A stretch of 64,000 nucleotides of DNA from CAHJWH01 sp965198905 (GCA_965198905.1 OZ240678.1:1922001-1986000); one strand, 5' to 3'; shown: positions 17,178 through 27,060, counted from the stretch's first letter. A program made the numbers and translations. Notes: generated from the letters alone by a model not told the origin.

Positions 17178-17618
17178 GTGAATGTCGCCACTTCGATCGT
17201 CTGTCGCCCGGAGGTCACCGGGATCGTAACCCGGGGCGCGGCGCGGCTGATGGTTCAGCTGGGTTACGCGCCGCTGCTGGAGGCGCCGTTGCCGAACGGT
17301 CGTCGCGCCGACGTGATGGCGTTGGGCTCTCGGGGCGAAATCGCCATTCTGGAGGTGAAGTCATCCCGGGAGGACTTTCGCGCCGACCAGAAGTGGCGTG
17401 AGTACCAGCCGTTCTGCGACCTCTTCTATTTCGCCGTCGCACCAGAATTCCCACGCGCGGTTCTGCCGCCGGAGCCGGGGCTGATCGTAGCGGACGGGTT
17501 CGGCGGCGCGATCCTCAGCGATGCGCAGACCACGCCGCTGGCCGGCGCACGGCGCAGGGCGTTGACGCTCGCCTTCGCCCGGTTGGCGGCGATACGGAAT
17601 CTTGCGGCGCCTGCTTGA
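17178..17618 (+). CDS. mmcB: MmcB family DNA repair protein
   Basis: The 146-residue protein resembles MmcB (formerly DUF1052), a putative nuclease-like DNA repair protein described in Caulobacter. Visible features are RRADVMALG, LEVKSSREDFRADQKWREY and CDLFYFAVAPEFP. The ADVMAL…LEVKSS…DQKW arrangement is like a PD-(D/E)XK nuclease fold, with the acidic residue of the first block and E/K of LEVK as candidate catalytic residues. The start is GTG. It lies between the lipocalin and sdh genes without clear coupling. Confidence 0.85.
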   Translation: MNVATSIVCRPEVTGIVTRGAARLMVQLGYAPLLEAPLPNGRRADVMALGSRGEIAILEVKSSREDFRADQKWREYQPFCDLFYFAVAPEFPRAVLPPEPGLIVADGFGGAILSDAQTTPLAGARRRALTLAFARLAAIRNLAAPA

Positions 17619-17689
17619 AGCAGGGCCGGCGCAATTATGTCCGCCTCGACAACCTATGTTGCCCTAAAGCCACAAAGTGGCGGCTTTCG

Positions 17690-17717
17690 TTGACAGCGGG
17701 GGGGGCCGGTTTAAAAG
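17690..17717 (+). promoter_or_regulatory. Possible promoter of the sdh operon
   Basis: A perfect -35 TTGACA (17690-17695) is followed after 16 bases by TAAAAG (17712-17717), 33 bases before the sdhC ATG. The spacer is a run of G and C. An imperfect stem (AAAGCCAC … GTGGCGGCTTT) overlaps just upstream at about 17667-17688. Confidence 0.4.
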
Positions 17718-17750
17718 CACCTCCATGGTTGCAGGTGCGAAGAGACAGGC

Positions 17751-18176
17751 ATGAGCCAGATCAGGGCGGATGCCAAGGGGCCGGCGGGGGCGCTGCGGGC
17801 CAGGCCGATGTCGCCTCACCTTCAGGTCTGGCGCTGGCATATCACCATGTTCGCCTCCATCGCCACCCGGGCGACCGGGGTGGCGCTATATGTCGGCCTG
17901 CTGGTCGTGGTCGGCCTTTCCCTGGCGCTGGCCTTGGGTCCTGACGCCTACGGCGCCTACATGGGCCTGCTCAGTTCGCCGCTTGGCTTGGTCGTCCTGT
18001 TCGGGATCGCGGTGTCGATCTTCTACCATCTGGCGGCGGGGCTCCGTCACCTCGCCTTCGACAGCGGCAAGGGCTTCTTGCCCACCACCGCGAACATGAC
18101 GGCTTGGCTATGCGTAGCTTTCGGCGTGGTGGCGGCGGTCGCGGTGTTCGCGGTCGGGCTCCTGGCGCGTTCCTGA
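17751..18176 (+). CDS. sdhC: Succinate dehydrogenase cytochrome b556 subunit
   Basis: This is the inner-membrane anchor subunit of complex II. The 141-residue protein has the N-terminal segment RPMSPHLQVWRWHITMFASI and three hydrophobic helices. The heme-ligand motif is IFYHLAAGLRHLAFD, in which the first His is the axial ligand. It is the first gene of sdhCDAB, and sdhD follows after 15 bases. Confidence 0.95.
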   Translation: MSQIRADAKGPAGALRARPMSPHLQVWRWHITMFASIATRATGVALYVGLLVVVGLSLALALGPDAYGAYMGLLSSPLGLVVLFGIAVSIFYHLAAGLRHLAFDSGKGFLPTTANMTAWLCVAFGVVAAVAVFAVGLLARS

Positions 18177-18191
18177 TCAGAGGCGTTCGAG

Positions 18192-18593
18192 ATGGACCAA
18201 TCCTCCTTCCGTACCCCCCTTTCCCGCGCCCGGGGGCTAGGCAGCGCCCATGATGGCGTCGGTCGCTTCATCAGCGAGCGGGCGACGTCGGTTGCTCTCG
18301 CACCTCTATCGCTCTGGGCGGTTTACGCCGCTTTGAAGCTTGGCCACACCGGCTACGATGGCGCGGTGGTTTTCCTGCAATCTCCCGTGAATGCGGTGCT
18401 GGCGGCCCTCACGGTGTTCGTCTCGGCCCTCCATATGAAGATGGGGATGCAGGTGATCATAGAAGATTACGTGCACCTGCCGCGCAGCAAGCTGCCAGCG
18501 CTTCTGCTCAATTCCGGTGTCTGCTGGCTGGCGGCGGCGCTCGGCGTCTTCTCCATTCTGAAAGTCGCCCTGCTGGGCGTAGGAGCCCACTAG
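18192..18593 (+). CDS. sdhD: Succinate dehydrogenase membrane anchor subunit
   Basis: This is the second membrane anchor of complex II, 133 residues with three predicted membrane helices. The block RARGLGSAHDGVGRFISER and the heme/quinone-side motif SALHMKMGMQVIIEDYVH are characteristic of alphaproteobacterial SdhD. sdhA starts 2 bases after its stop, indicating tight translational coupling. Confidence 0.94.
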   Translation: MDQSSFRTPLSRARGLGSAHDGVGRFISERATSVALAPLSLWAVYAALKLGHTGYDGAVVFLQSPVNAVLAALTVFVSALHMKMGMQVIIEDYVHLPRSKLPALLLNSGVCWLAAALGVFSILKVALLGVGAH

Positions 18594-18595
18594 TC

Positions 18596-20386
18596 ATGGC
18601 CTCAGCCTATAAGTTCGTCGATCACACCTACGATGTCGTCGTCGTCGGGGCGGGCGGATCGGGGCTCCGCGCCGCGCTCGGTTGTGCGCAAGCGGGATTG
18701 AAGACCGCTTGTGTCTCCAAAGTCTTCCCCACACGCTCGCACACCGTGGCGGCTCAGGGAGGCATCTCGGCCTCTCTCGGCAATATGAGCCCGGATGACT
18801 GGCGCTGGCATATGTACGACACCGTCAAGGGGTCGGACTGGTTGGGCGACCAGGACGCCATCGAATACTTGGCCCGCCAAGCCCCTGCCGCGGTCTATGA
18901 GCTTGAGCATTGGGGCGTCCCCTTCTCTCGTACCGATGAAGGCAAGATTTATCAGCGCGCCTTCGGCGGCATGACCAGAAACTTTGGCGAGGGGCCGATC
19001 CAGCGCACCTGCGCCGCCGCCGACCGGACCGGGCACGCCATCCTGCACACCCTCTACGGTCAGGCGGTGCGCCGCTCTGTGGAGTTCTTCACCGAATACT
19101 TTGCGCTCGACCTGATCATGGACGAAGGCGCTTGCCGTGGCGTCACCGCCTGGAAGCTCGACGACGGGACGCTTCACCGCTTCTCAGCCCAACTGGTGAT
19201 CCTGGCGACCGGCGGTTATGGCCGGGCCTATCTCTCCTGCACCTCCGCCCACACCTGCACCGGCGATGGCAACGCCATGATCCTGCGTGCGGGCCTGCCT
19301 CTGCAGGACATGGAGTTCGTTCAGTTCCATCCGACCGGCATCTATGGCGCCGGCGTCCTGATCACCGAAGGCGTGCGCGGCGAGGGCGGTTATCTCACCA
19401 ATTCGGAGGGCGAACGTTTCATGGAGCGCTACGCCCCGTCCGCCAAAGACTTGGCCTCGCGTGATGTGGTCAGCCGTTCGATGACGGTGGAGATCAAGGA
19501 AGGGCGCGGCGTCGGCCCCAACAAGGACCACATCTTCCTGCATCTGGACCACCTTGATCCCAAGGTGATCCACGAGCGGTTGCCGGGCATCTCGGAATCG
19601 GCGCGCATCTTTGCCGGCGTCGACGTCACCAAGGAGCCGATCCCGGTGCTGCCCACCGTCCATTACAATATGGGCGGCATTCCTGCCAACTATCACGGGG
19701 AGGTGCTCACCAAGGTGGGCGAGGACAATGACCATGTTGTGCCGGGCCTGATGGCTGTGGGAGAGGCGGCCTGCGTCTCTATCCATGGCGCGAACCGGCT
19801 GGGCTCCAACTCGCTGACCGATCTTGTGGTGTTCGGACGCGCCGCAGGGCTGCGGGCGGCGGAGATCGTCAAGCCGGGCGAAAGCCAGCGGGAGATTTCC
19901 GACAGTATGACAGATAACCACCTCGCCCGTCTCGACCGCTTCCGCAACGCGTCGGGCTCGACGCCGACATCGACCCTTCGCGCCGACATGCAGAAGGCGA
20001 TGCAGGAAGACGTGGCCGTGTTCCGCGTCGACGACACCCTGCAACAGGGCGTCAAGCGGATTGCCGACGTGTACGACCGGGTGAAAGATATCCGCGTCAC
20101 CGACCGCGGCATGATCTGGAACACCGACCTGATGGAGACGCTGGAGTTCGACAATCTGATCGGCCAAGCGGCTGTGACGGTGAACTCAGCAGTCAACCGG
20201 CCGGAGAGCCGTGGCGCGCATGCTCGCGACGACTATCCGGATCGCAACGATGCTGACTGGATGAAGCACACCCTGGCCTGGCTTGATCACGATACCGGCA
20301 AGGTATCGATCGATTACCGGCCAGTGCACAGCTACACGCTCACCAACGACGTCTCCTACATCCCGCCCAAGAAGCGCGTTTACTGA
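18596..20386 (+). CDS. sdhA: Succinate dehydrogenase flavoprotein subunit
   Basis: This is the catalytic subunit that oxidises succinate with covalent FAD. The dinucleotide motif VVVGAGGSGLRAALG is near residue 16, and RSHTVAAQGGISASLG contains the His for covalent FAD attachment. The substrate site includes QFHPTGIYGAGVLITEG, and SRDVVSRSM supplies a catalytic Arg. The length of 596 residues is typical. The C-terminus ends in SYIPPKKRVY. It is followed by sdhB after 10 bases. Confidence 0.98.
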   Translation: MASAYKFVDHTYDVVVVGAGGSGLRAALGCAQAGLKTACVSKVFPTRSHTVAAQGGISASLGNMSPDDWRWHMYDTVKGSDWLGDQDAIEYLARQAPAAVYELEHWGVPFSRTDEGKIYQRAFGGMTRNFGEGPIQRTCAAADRTGHAILHTLYGQAVRRSVEFFTEYFALDLIMDEGACRGVTAWKLDDGTLHRFSAQLVILATGGYGRAYLSCTSAHTCTGDGNAMILRAGLPLQDMEFVQFHPTGIYGAGVLITEGVRGEGGYLTNSEGERFMERYAPSAKDLASRDVVSRSMTVEIKEGRGVGPNKDHIFLHLDHLDPKVIHERLPGISESARIFAGVDVTKEPIPVLPTVHYNMGGIPANYHGEVLTKVGEDNDHVVPGLMAVGEAACVSIHGANRLGSNSLTDLVVFGRAAGLRAAEIVKPGESQREISDSMTDNHLARLDRFRNASGSTPTSTLRADMQKAMQEDVAVFRVDDTLQQGVKRIADVYDRVKDIRVTDRGMIWNTDLMETLEFDNLIGQAAVTVNSAVNRPESRGAHARDDYPDRNDADWMKHTLAWLDHDTGKVSIDYRPVHSYTLTNDVSYIPPKKRVY

Positions 20387-20396
20387 GGATCAGGCG

Positions 20397-21179
20397 ATGG
20401 TCGAATTCGCGCTCCCGAAGAACTCCAAGGTCACCAAGGGCAAGCACTATGCAGCGCCACAGGGCGCAAAGCAGGTCAAGACCTTCAAGATTTATCGATA
20501 CGACCCGGAGGTGGACGGCAATCCCCGGTGGGACACCTACGACGTGGCCATGGATCAGTGCGGACCCATGGTGCTCGACGCGATCTTGCACATCAAGAAC
20601 ACCATGGATTCGACTCTGGCCATCCGAAGGTCGTGTCGGGAAGGCGTCTGCGGCTCCTGCGCGGTCAATGTCGGCGGTCGCAACACGTTAGCCTGCACCC
20701 ATGCCTGGACCGATGTGCCAGGAAAGCAGATCACCATCTCTCCCCTGCCTCACATGCCGGTGATCAAGGATTTGGTGCCCGACCTCACCCTGTTCTTCGC
20801 CCAGTACGAGTCGATCGAGCCTTGGCTGCACACCGACACCCCCGAGCCTCAGAAGGAGTGGGTACAGGCGCCTGAGGATCGCGGCCTGATCGATGGGCTC
20901 TATGAGTGCATCCTGTGCGCCTGCTGCTCCACCTCGTGCCCGAGCTACTGGTGGAACCAGGAGAAGTATCTGGGTCCGGCGGCCTTGCTGCAGGCCTATC
21001 GCTGGCTGGCGGACAGCCGCGACGAAGCCCGGGGCGAGCGGCTTGATTACCTCGAAGACCCTTTCAAGCTTTACCGCTGCCACACCATCATGAATTGCGC
21101 TCAGGTCTGCCCCAAGGGGCTGAACCCGGCCAAGGCGATCGCCTCGATCAAGGCCATGCTGGTGGACCGCGTCGTCTGA
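20397..21179 (+). CDS. sdhB: Succinate dehydrogenase iron-sulfur subunit
   Basis: SdhB relays electrons from FAD to quinone. The [2Fe-2S] ligands are in CREGVCGSCAVNVGG with a distant AC. The [4Fe-4S] cluster is in CILCACCSTSCPSYWW and the [3Fe-4S] site in CHTIMNCAQVCPKGLNPAKA. I chose the ATG at 20397 (260 residues), 10 bases after sdhA, because residues upstream of it would be antisense-like sdhA sequence. It ends the operon; no terminator with a T tract is obvious. Confidence 0.97.
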   Translation: MVEFALPKNSKVTKGKHYAAPQGAKQVKTFKIYRYDPEVDGNPRWDTYDVAMDQCGPMVLDAILHIKNTMDSTLAIRRSCREGVCGSCAVNVGGRNTLACTHAWTDVPGKQITISPLPHMPVIKDLVPDLTLFFAQYESIEPWLHTDTPEPQKEWVQAPEDRGLIDGLYECILCACCSTSCPSYWWNQEKYLGPAALLQAYRWLADSRDEARGERLDYLEDPFKLYRCHTIMNCAQVCPKGLNPAKAIASIKAMLVDRVV

Positions 21180-21478
21180 CCCCGCCGCCGCGTCACCAAG
21201 CGGAAATGTGAGCCGCGAGCGCAGGGACCCAAGTTAGCCGGAGCGCGTTTGCGCTTTGCTAATTGAAGGTCTGTGAAGCCGTTTTTAGCGTAGACCGCAT
21301 TCGAGTTGGCTGGCTGAAACCTGCGGCAGTCTTGCTTTCGGCGGTCTATGACGCCCTTGTGCGGCGCCTGACAGACGCCTGATGACGCCAGTCAGCTAGG
21401 GTTCAGCTTGTAGAAGCTAGCGTCCGAACACCGACGATACCCCGCACGTCTGAAGGCGTGCCAAACCAGGAGACGAAA
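21180..21478. other. Intergenic region upstream of the glycine-zipper gene
   Basis: There is no convincing gene here. GC content falls slightly and the stretch presumably holds the sdh transcript end and the promoter of the next gene. I could not identify a clear -35/-10 pair or a terminator with a T tract. Confidence 0.5.
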
Positions 21479-22156
21479 TTGAACAACAAGCTCATCATCG
21501 CAGGCGTGCTGGCGGCGATGCTGCCAGCCGCGGCGATGGCCCAGCCCGCAGACCCGAGCTGCGTTCGGTCCAACAACAACAGTCGTGTCGAGGGCACCGT
21601 CCTCGGCGCCGGTGCGGGCGCTCTGCTCGGCAGCGTGCTCGCCGGCCGTCACTCCCGTGGCGAAGGTGCTGTACTCGGCGCTGTCGGCGGCGGCGTCGCC
21701 GGTAACGTGATCACGGGTCAGCGCAATGATCCCTGCCCCCCCGGCTACTATTATCCCCCTCAGCAGCCCGGCTATGGTCAACCTCAGCCCGGCTACGGTC
21801 AGCCTCAGGGTGGCTACGGCCCGCCTCCTGGTAACGGCTACGGCCCAGCCCCCCAGGCTGGTGGCTATGGCGCGGGCTACGATCAGGGCGCGGGTCGTTT
21901 TTGGAACGGCGCACCGACCGACATCCGTGAACGGGTGCAATTCATGCAGGATCGCATCGGTCAGGCCTCGTCCAACGAACAGCTGACCCCGCCGGAAACC
22001 CGGCGCGCCCAGACTGAATTGCGCAGCATTCGTCACTATATCCACGCGCAATACAGCCAATACGGCCAGCTGACCCCGGATCAGAGAAGCTACGTCCAGG
22101 CCCGGCTGGACCATCTCGGCGCGAGCATTCACTGGATGGAGCGGACCGGGTACTGA
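21479..22156 (+). CDS. Exported glycine-zipper protein
   Basis: The 225-residue protein has a signal peptide (NNKLIIAGVLAAMLPAAAMA). A glycine-zipper pair of hydrophobic segments follows (VLGAGAGALLGSVLAG and VLGAVGGGVAGNVITG), then a Pro/Gly/Tyr/Gln-rich repeat zone (QPGYGQPQ-like units) and a polar helical C-terminus. I chose the TTG at 21479 because AGGAGA lies six bases upstream and the signal peptide then starts immediately; a GTG at 21458 would place that ribosome site inside the gene. An outer-membrane or envelope role is likely but no function is known. Confidence 0.75.
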   Translation: MNNKLIIAGVLAAMLPAAAMAQPADPSCVRSNNNSRVEGTVLGAGAGALLGSVLAGRHSRGEGAVLGAVGGGVAGNVITGQRNDPCPPGYYYPPQQPGYGQPQPGYGQPQGGYGPPPGNGYGPAPQAGGYGAGYDQGAGRFWNGAPTDIRERVQFMQDRIGQASSNEQLTPPETRRAQTELRSIRHYIHAQYSQYGQLTPDQRSYVQARLDHLGASIHWMERTGY

Positions 22157-22182
22157 TCCTATCCGAAGTTTAGACTGTCGAA

Positions 22183-22208
22183 GGGCCGCTCTCAGGAGCG
22201 GCCCTTTT
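22183..22208 (+). terminator. Intrinsic terminator after the glycine-zipper gene
   Basis: The 9-bp perfect stem GGGCCGCTC / GAGCGGCCC with a TCAG loop is followed by TTTT. It lies 27 bases after the stop codon and upstream of the convergent efflux operon. Confidence 0.85.
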
Positions 22209-22292
22209 CAATTAAGCTATACGGCTGATCGATCACGCCCCGGGCGCAGCGAGCGCCGCCAAATCGTGCGCCTGAGGCCTGCCAGCTCTCCC

Positions 22293-23822
22293 TCAGCTGA
22301 GAGGCTTGACGAGGCCGCCTTTCCTGGCGTCCGGAACCTCCAGCGGCGTGATCGCGGGCGCCTGCTCCCATCCGCCGCCGAGCGCCTTGAACACCGTGAC
22401 CTGGTCGGACGCCAGAAACTGGTCGGAGTCGGCCAGGGCGAGGTCCGCGTTCACCAGGTTGGTCTCGGCCGCCAGAAGGTCGAGGTAGCTGACCGACCCC
22501 TCCCGGTAGCGGACCTGGACCAGGGAGAAGGCGTGGCGCTGACCATCGTCTGAGCCCTTCAGCGACTTGTTGCGGCGAAGCTCGCCCTGATAGGCGACCA
22601 GCGAGGTCTCCACGTCCTGCAACGCTTGCAGCACCGTCTGTTGGAAGTTGGCCAGCGAGGCGGAGGCGGCTGCCCTCGCCTCCCTGATCTGCGCCCGCAC
22701 CGCCAAGGTGTTGGGAAAGCTCCAGCTCAATAGCGGACCCACCAGATAGCTCAGCCCGCCGGTGGAGGCCAGGTTGCCGAGCTTGGTGGCGGATTCCGCC
22801 GCCGAGCCGCCGAGCGTGATGGTCGGATAGAGATCGGCGGCGGCGACGCCGACGCGGGCGACGTTGGCGGCCAGCTGGCGCTCGGCCTCGCGCACGTCAG
22901 GGCGGCGGCGGATGAGCGCCTCGCCATCGCCCACGGGAACGAGCTGCTTCAGGACCGGCGGCGCCTGGCAGGTGTCGGCGGCGTGGGAGATGACTTCCGG
23001 CGCCTTGCCCGTCAACACGGCCAGCTGGAACACTGCGCTGCGCCGCTGAGCCTCATAGGCCGGCAGGTTGGCCTGGGCCTGCTGCAGCAGGGCTTGCTGC
23101 TGAACCAGCTCGAACTCGCCGACCCCGCCAGCGGCTTGCTGCTGCTTGGTGATGGCCAGGGTCTGCTGCACCACATCGACCGCGCGTTTGGCGATCGCCG
23201 ACTCCTGAGCGAAGGCGCAGGCGTCGACATAGGCGCGGGTGGTCTCTCCCGCCACGCTGACGCGGATGTCGTCCAACGCCGCCGCCTGGGCCTGGGCGTC
23301 CGCGCGCGCCGCCTGGATGGTGCGAGTGATGCGGCCGAACAGATCCACCTCGTAGGAGGCGTCCAGCCCGTAGGAGTAGAAGGATTGGGCGCTCGGCGCC
23401 TCACCGGCGGTGCTGCCGGCCGCGTCGCCACCGTTGCGGATGGCCTCGGCGAACAGCGCGTTGGAGCTTACGCCATACTGCGCGCTGCCTGTCAGCGTCG
23501 TGGAGGGAAACCGGGCCGAGCGCGCCAGAGACAGAGCCGCCCGCGCCTGGGCCAAGTTGGCCGCCGATTGAAGCAGCGTCTTGTTGTGGGCCAGGGCGTC
23601 CTGGACCAGAGCGTTCAGGTCCGGATCGGCGTAGAGCCGCCACCAGAAAGGCGGCAGCGGTGTGTTGGTGGAGGTGTCCGGCGCGCTCGCCGCGAAATTG
23701 CCTCCGCCCGGCTGCGATGGGGCCGGCGTTGAGGGGCGGACGTAGTTCGGCCCCACGACGCAGCCGGCCAGGAGCGAAGCGCCGGCCAAGCCTCCCGCCA
23801 GCTGACCTGCAAGGCGGCGCAT
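22293..23822 (-). CDS. Outer-membrane efflux lipoprotein (NodT/OprM family)
   Basis: This is the outer-membrane channel of a tripartite efflux pump. The 509-residue protein begins with a lipoprotein signal ending in the lipobox LLAGC, followed by VVGPNYVRPSTP, the classic NodT-type start. Helical repeats contain LNALVQDALAHNKTL and VRAQIREARAAASASLANF, typical of the OEP family. Its ATG overlaps the stop of the RND permease gene by one base (TGATG), so translation is coupled. Confidence 0.95.
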   Translation of the reverse strand: MRRLAGQLAGGLAGASLLAGCVVGPNYVRPSTPAPSQPGGGNFAASAPDTSTNTPLPPFWWRLYADPDLNALVQDALAHNKTLLQSAANLAQARAALSLARSARFPSTTLTGSAQYGVSSNALFAEAIRNGGDAAGSTAGEAPSAQSFYSYGLDASYEVDLFGRITRTIQAARADAQAQAAALDDIRVSVAGETTRAYVDACAFAQESAIAKRAVDVVQQTLAITKQQQAAGGVGEFELVQQQALLQQAQANLPAYEAQRRSAVFQLAVLTGKAPEVISHAADTCQAPPVLKQLVPVGDGEALIRRRPDVREAERQLAANVARVGVAAADLYPTITLGGSAAESATKLGNLASTGGLSYLVGPLLSWSFPNTLAVRAQIREARAAASASLANFQQTVLQALQDVETSLVAYQGELRRNKSLKGSDDGQRHAFSLVQVRYREGSVSYLDLLAAETNLVNADLALADSDQFLASDQVTVFKALGGGWEQAPAITPLEVPDARKGGLVKPLS

Positions 23823-26800
23823 CAGGTCTGCGCTCCCGACGGCAATCCGCCGGTGGTGGGCGCACCGGGCGGCGCCCTGGGCGGCTTGGGCAGGCGGTCT
23901 CCCAGCGCACGGGCCACGGTGTAGAAGACCGGGGTGAAGATCAGGCCGAAGACGGTCACCCCGATCATGCCGAAGAACACCGCGACCCCCAGGGCCTGGC
24001 GCAGCTCCGCTCCCGCCCCGGTGGCGAAGGCCAGCGGCACAACGCCTAGGATGAAGGCGAAAGACGTCATGAGGATGGGGCGCAGACGCGTGCGCGCCGC
24101 TTCAGCGGCGGCCGTGTAGCGGTCGTGGCCGTGCTCGATCTCGCCCTGGCGGGCGAACTCCACGATCAGGATGGCGTTCTTGGCGGCCAGGCCCACCAGC
24201 ACGATGAAGCCGATCTGGGTCAGGATGTTGTTGTCGAGCCCCATGATGTTGACGCCGGTGATGGCGGCGAGCAGGCACATGGGCACGATCAGGATCACCG
24301 CTAGCGGCATGGTCACGCTCTCGTACAGCGCCGCCAGCAGCAGGAAGACCAGCACCACCGCCAATACGAACACCAGCCCCGCCGTGTTGCCGGCCGAGAC
24401 CTGCTGATAGGCCAGCTCGGTCCAGTCGAAGTCGTAGCCCTGCGGCAGGACCCGGTGGGCGATCCGCTCCATCGCCTTGATGGTCTCGCCGGTGGAACGA
24501 CCCGGGGGCGTGCTGGCCTGAACCTCGGCCGACGGATAGAGCTGATAGCGCAGCACGCGATAGGGGCCGGTGATGCGCTTGACGTTGATCACCGCGCCCA
24601 GCGGCATCATCGCGCCGCTGGCGCTGCGGGTCTGCAGCTGCTGGATTTCCGAGGCGTCCATTCGGTAGGGCGTATCGGCCTGGGCGAACACCTCGTAGGT
24701 ATGGTTCAGGTAGTTGAAATCGTTGATGTAGGAGGACCCGAGGTAGGTCTGCAGGGTGTCGAACACCGCGCTGTCGTTGACGCCCAGGTACTCCGCCTTC
24801 ACCCGGTCGATCTGGGCGTCCAGGCGCGGCGTCTTGGTGTTGAAGGTGGCGTAGGCGCCGGTGACGTTGGGGTCCTGGTTGACCGCCTCCACCACCTCCT
24901 GAGCGACCTCCTCCAGCCGGCGGTAGTCCGCCTTGCCGCTGCGATCCTCCACGATCATCTTGACACCCCCCTGGGTGCCGATGCCCCGAACAGGCGGGGG
25001 CGGCAGAATGCGGATCTGCGCGCCGGGGATGGCCTGAAGCTGCTTCTGCGCCTCGGCGATCATGCCCTTGAGCGTGACGTGCTCCTTCCCCCGGTTCTTG
25101 AAGCTGTCCTCAATCAGATAGGCCTGCCCTGAGGCGGAGTTGGTGGTCTGGGTCGAGGCGTCGACCCCCGCGTAGGCGGACGACGCGATCATGCCCTTGA
25201 CCCCCAAGGTGATGGGGATGGTCTTGCGGATCAGGGCGTCGGTGCGCGCCAGCGAGGACCCATTAGGCAGGTTCGCCGCCATGATTACGTTGCCCTGGTC
25301 TTGGGACGGGATAAAGCCGACCGGGGTGGCGGAGATGCGCCAGACCGTCAGGGCGATCAGGCCGGCGTAGATCACCAGCATCAGCGCCGCCATGCGCAGC
25401 AGCCGGCTGGTGAGCTTGGCGTATCCGCGGCTGAGGCGATCGAAGCCCTTGTTGAAGCGCTTGGCCCCAGCGCTGAACGACCGCATCCAAGCCGGGCCGC
25501 GCTTGCCGTCGTGCTTGGGTTTCAGCAGCAAGGCCGCCATGGCGGGCGAGAGCGTCAGCGACACGATCAGCGAGAAGAGGGTCGCCGTCGCGATGGTCAG
25601 GGCGAACTGACGATAGAACTGGCCTGAGATGCCGCTGATGAAGGCGGCTGGGATGAACACCGCCGACAGCACCAGCGCGATGGCGACCAGCGCGCCGCCC
25701 ACCTCGTCCATGGTGGCGTGGGCCGCCTCGGGTGGGCTCATGCCGTCTTCCAGGTGGCGCTCCACGTTCTCCACCACGACGATGGCGTCGTCGACGACGA
25801 TGCCGATGGCCAGCACCAAGCCGAACAAGGAGAGGTTGTTCAGCGAGAAGCCCGCCGCCAGCATCACCGCCAGCGTCCCGATCAGCGAGACCGGGATGGC
25901 CAGGATCGGGATGATCGCCGCGCGCCAGCTCTGCAGGAACACGATCACCACCACCACAACCAGCAACAGCGCCTCGACCAGGGTGCGCTGCACCTCGGTG
26001 ATCGAGTCCTTGATGTACTGGGTAGGATTGTAGATAATCTTGTAGTCGAGGCCGGGCGGAAAGGCCTTCTTCAGCTCCGCCATCTTCTTGATCACAGCGT
26101 CGGCGGCCTGCAGCGCATTGGTGCCCGGCAGCTGCAGCACGCCGATGGCGGCGGCGGGATTGGTGTCGGGCGTCCCGTTGGTCACCAAGCCGAGATAGGC
26201 GTTGGTGGTGTAGGTGGCCGCCCCCAACTGGACCCGCGCCACGTCCGATACCCGGGTGATGCGCCCCTGGTCGTCGCGCTTCAGCACGATGTCGGCGAAC
26301 TCCTGGGGCGTGACCAGCCGCCCCTTGGCCTGGACCTGGAGCTGGTAGGCGGGCGGGTTGTTGGTGAACGGCGGCGCCCCGATATTGCCCGCCGCGATCT
26401 GGATGTTGTGGCTGCGCAGCTGATTGACGATGTCGTCGACGGTGAGGTTGCGCGCGGCCGCCTTGTCCGGGTCGATCCAGATGCGGATTGAGTAGTCCCG
26501 CGCCGCCCGGGTCGAGACGTCGCCGACGCCCTGGAGACGCAGCAGCGGCTGTTGTATCTGTAAGGTGACGTAGTTGGCCACGTACTGCTGGGTCAGCGAT
26601 TTGTCCGGCGAGTACATGTGGACCGCCAGCAGGATGTCGGGCGAGCTCTTGCGCACCGTGATGCCGGTAGACTGGACCTCCTGCGGCAGGCGCGGCTTGG
26701 CGGTGTCGACCCGGTTCTCGACCAGCTCCTGGGCGGTGTCTAGGTTGGTGCCGAGCTTGAAGGTGACGGTGATCTGCAGGGCGCCGTCGCCGGTGGACTG

Positions 26801-27046
26801 GGAGGACATGTAGATCATGTCCTGCACCCCGTTGATCTGCTCCTCGATTGGGTCGGCCACGGTCTCCGCCACCGTTTCTGCCGAGGCGCCCGGATAGGTC
26901 AGGGTCACGTTGACGGTCGGCGGCACGATGTCGGGGTATTGGGCGGCGGGCAGGTTCGGATAGGCGATTAGGCCCATCAGGGTGATCAGGATGGCGATAA
27001 CGGCCGCGAACACCGGCCGGTCGATCATGAAGTGCGAAAAGCGCAT
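23822..27046 (-). CDS. RND multidrug efflux permease (HAE1 family)
   Basis: This inner-membrane proton antiporter expels hydrophobic or amphiphilic compounds. The 1074-residue protein begins MRFSHFMIDRPVFAAVIAI. It includes the periplasmic pore block PAAQYPDIVPPTVNVTLTYP and the proton-relay helix GIVVDDAIVVVENVERHLED, with its two adjacent Asp. The second half repeats the pattern (GLAAKNAILIVEFARQGEIE). Twelve membrane helices and two large periplasmic loops are expected. The membrane-fusion gene precedes it by 14 bases and the outer-membrane gene follows. Confidence 0.97.
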   Translation of the reverse strand: MRFSHFMIDRPVFAAVIAILITLMGLIAYPNLPAAQYPDIVPPTVNVTLTYPGASAETVAETVADPIEEQINGVQDMIYMSSQSTGDGALQITVTFKLGTNLDTAQELVENRVDTAKPRLPQEVQSTGITVRKSSPDILLAVHMYSPDKSLTQQYVANYVTLQIQQPLLRLQGVGDVSTRAARDYSIRIWIDPDKAAARNLTVDDIVNQLRSHNIQIAAGNIGAPPFTNNPPAYQLQVQAKGRLVTPQEFADIVLKRDDQGRITRVSDVARVQLGAATYTTNAYLGLVTNGTPDTNPAAAIGVLQLPGTNALQAADAVIKKMAELKKAFPPGLDYKIIYNPTQYIKDSITEVQRTLVEALLLVVVVVIVFLQSWRAAIIPILAIPVSLIGTLAVMLAAGFSLNNLSLFGLVLAIGIVVDDAIVVVENVERHLEDGMSPPEAAHATMDEVGGALVAIALVLSAVFIPAAFISGISGQFYRQFALTIATATLFSLIVSLTLSPAMAALLLKPKHDGKRGPAWMRSFSAGAKRFNKGFDRLSRGYAKLTSRLLRMAALMLVIYAGLIALTVWRISATPVGFIPSQDQGNVIMAANLPNGSSLARTDALIRKTIPITLGVKGMIASSAYAGVDASTQTTNSASGQAYLIEDSFKNRGKEHVTLKGMIAEAQKQLQAIPGAQIRILPPPPVRGIGTQGGVKMIVEDRSGKADYRRLEEVAQEVVEAVNQDPNVTGAYATFNTKTPRLDAQIDRVKAEYLGVNDSAVFDTLQTYLGSSYINDFNYLNHTYEVFAQADTPYRMDASEIQQLQTRSASGAMMPLGAVINVKRITGPYRVLRYQLYPSAEVQASTPPGRSTGETIKAMERIAHRVLPQGYDFDWTELAYQQVSAGNTAGLVFVLAVVLVFLLLAALYESVTMPLAVILIVPMCLLAAITGVNIMGLDNNILTQIGFIVLVGLAAKNAILIVEFARQGEIEHGHDRYTAAAEAARTRLRPILMTSFAFILGVVPLAFATGAGAELRQALGVAVFFGMIGVTVFGLIFTPVFYTVARALGDRLPKPPRAPPGAPTTGGLPSGAQT

Positions 27047-27060
27047 CGTTGTTAGTTCGC

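Noticed and set aside
23822..27046. Numerous plus-strand frames opposite the RND permease
   Set aside because: They are shadows of a gene with clear HAE1 motifs and no domain signature of their own.
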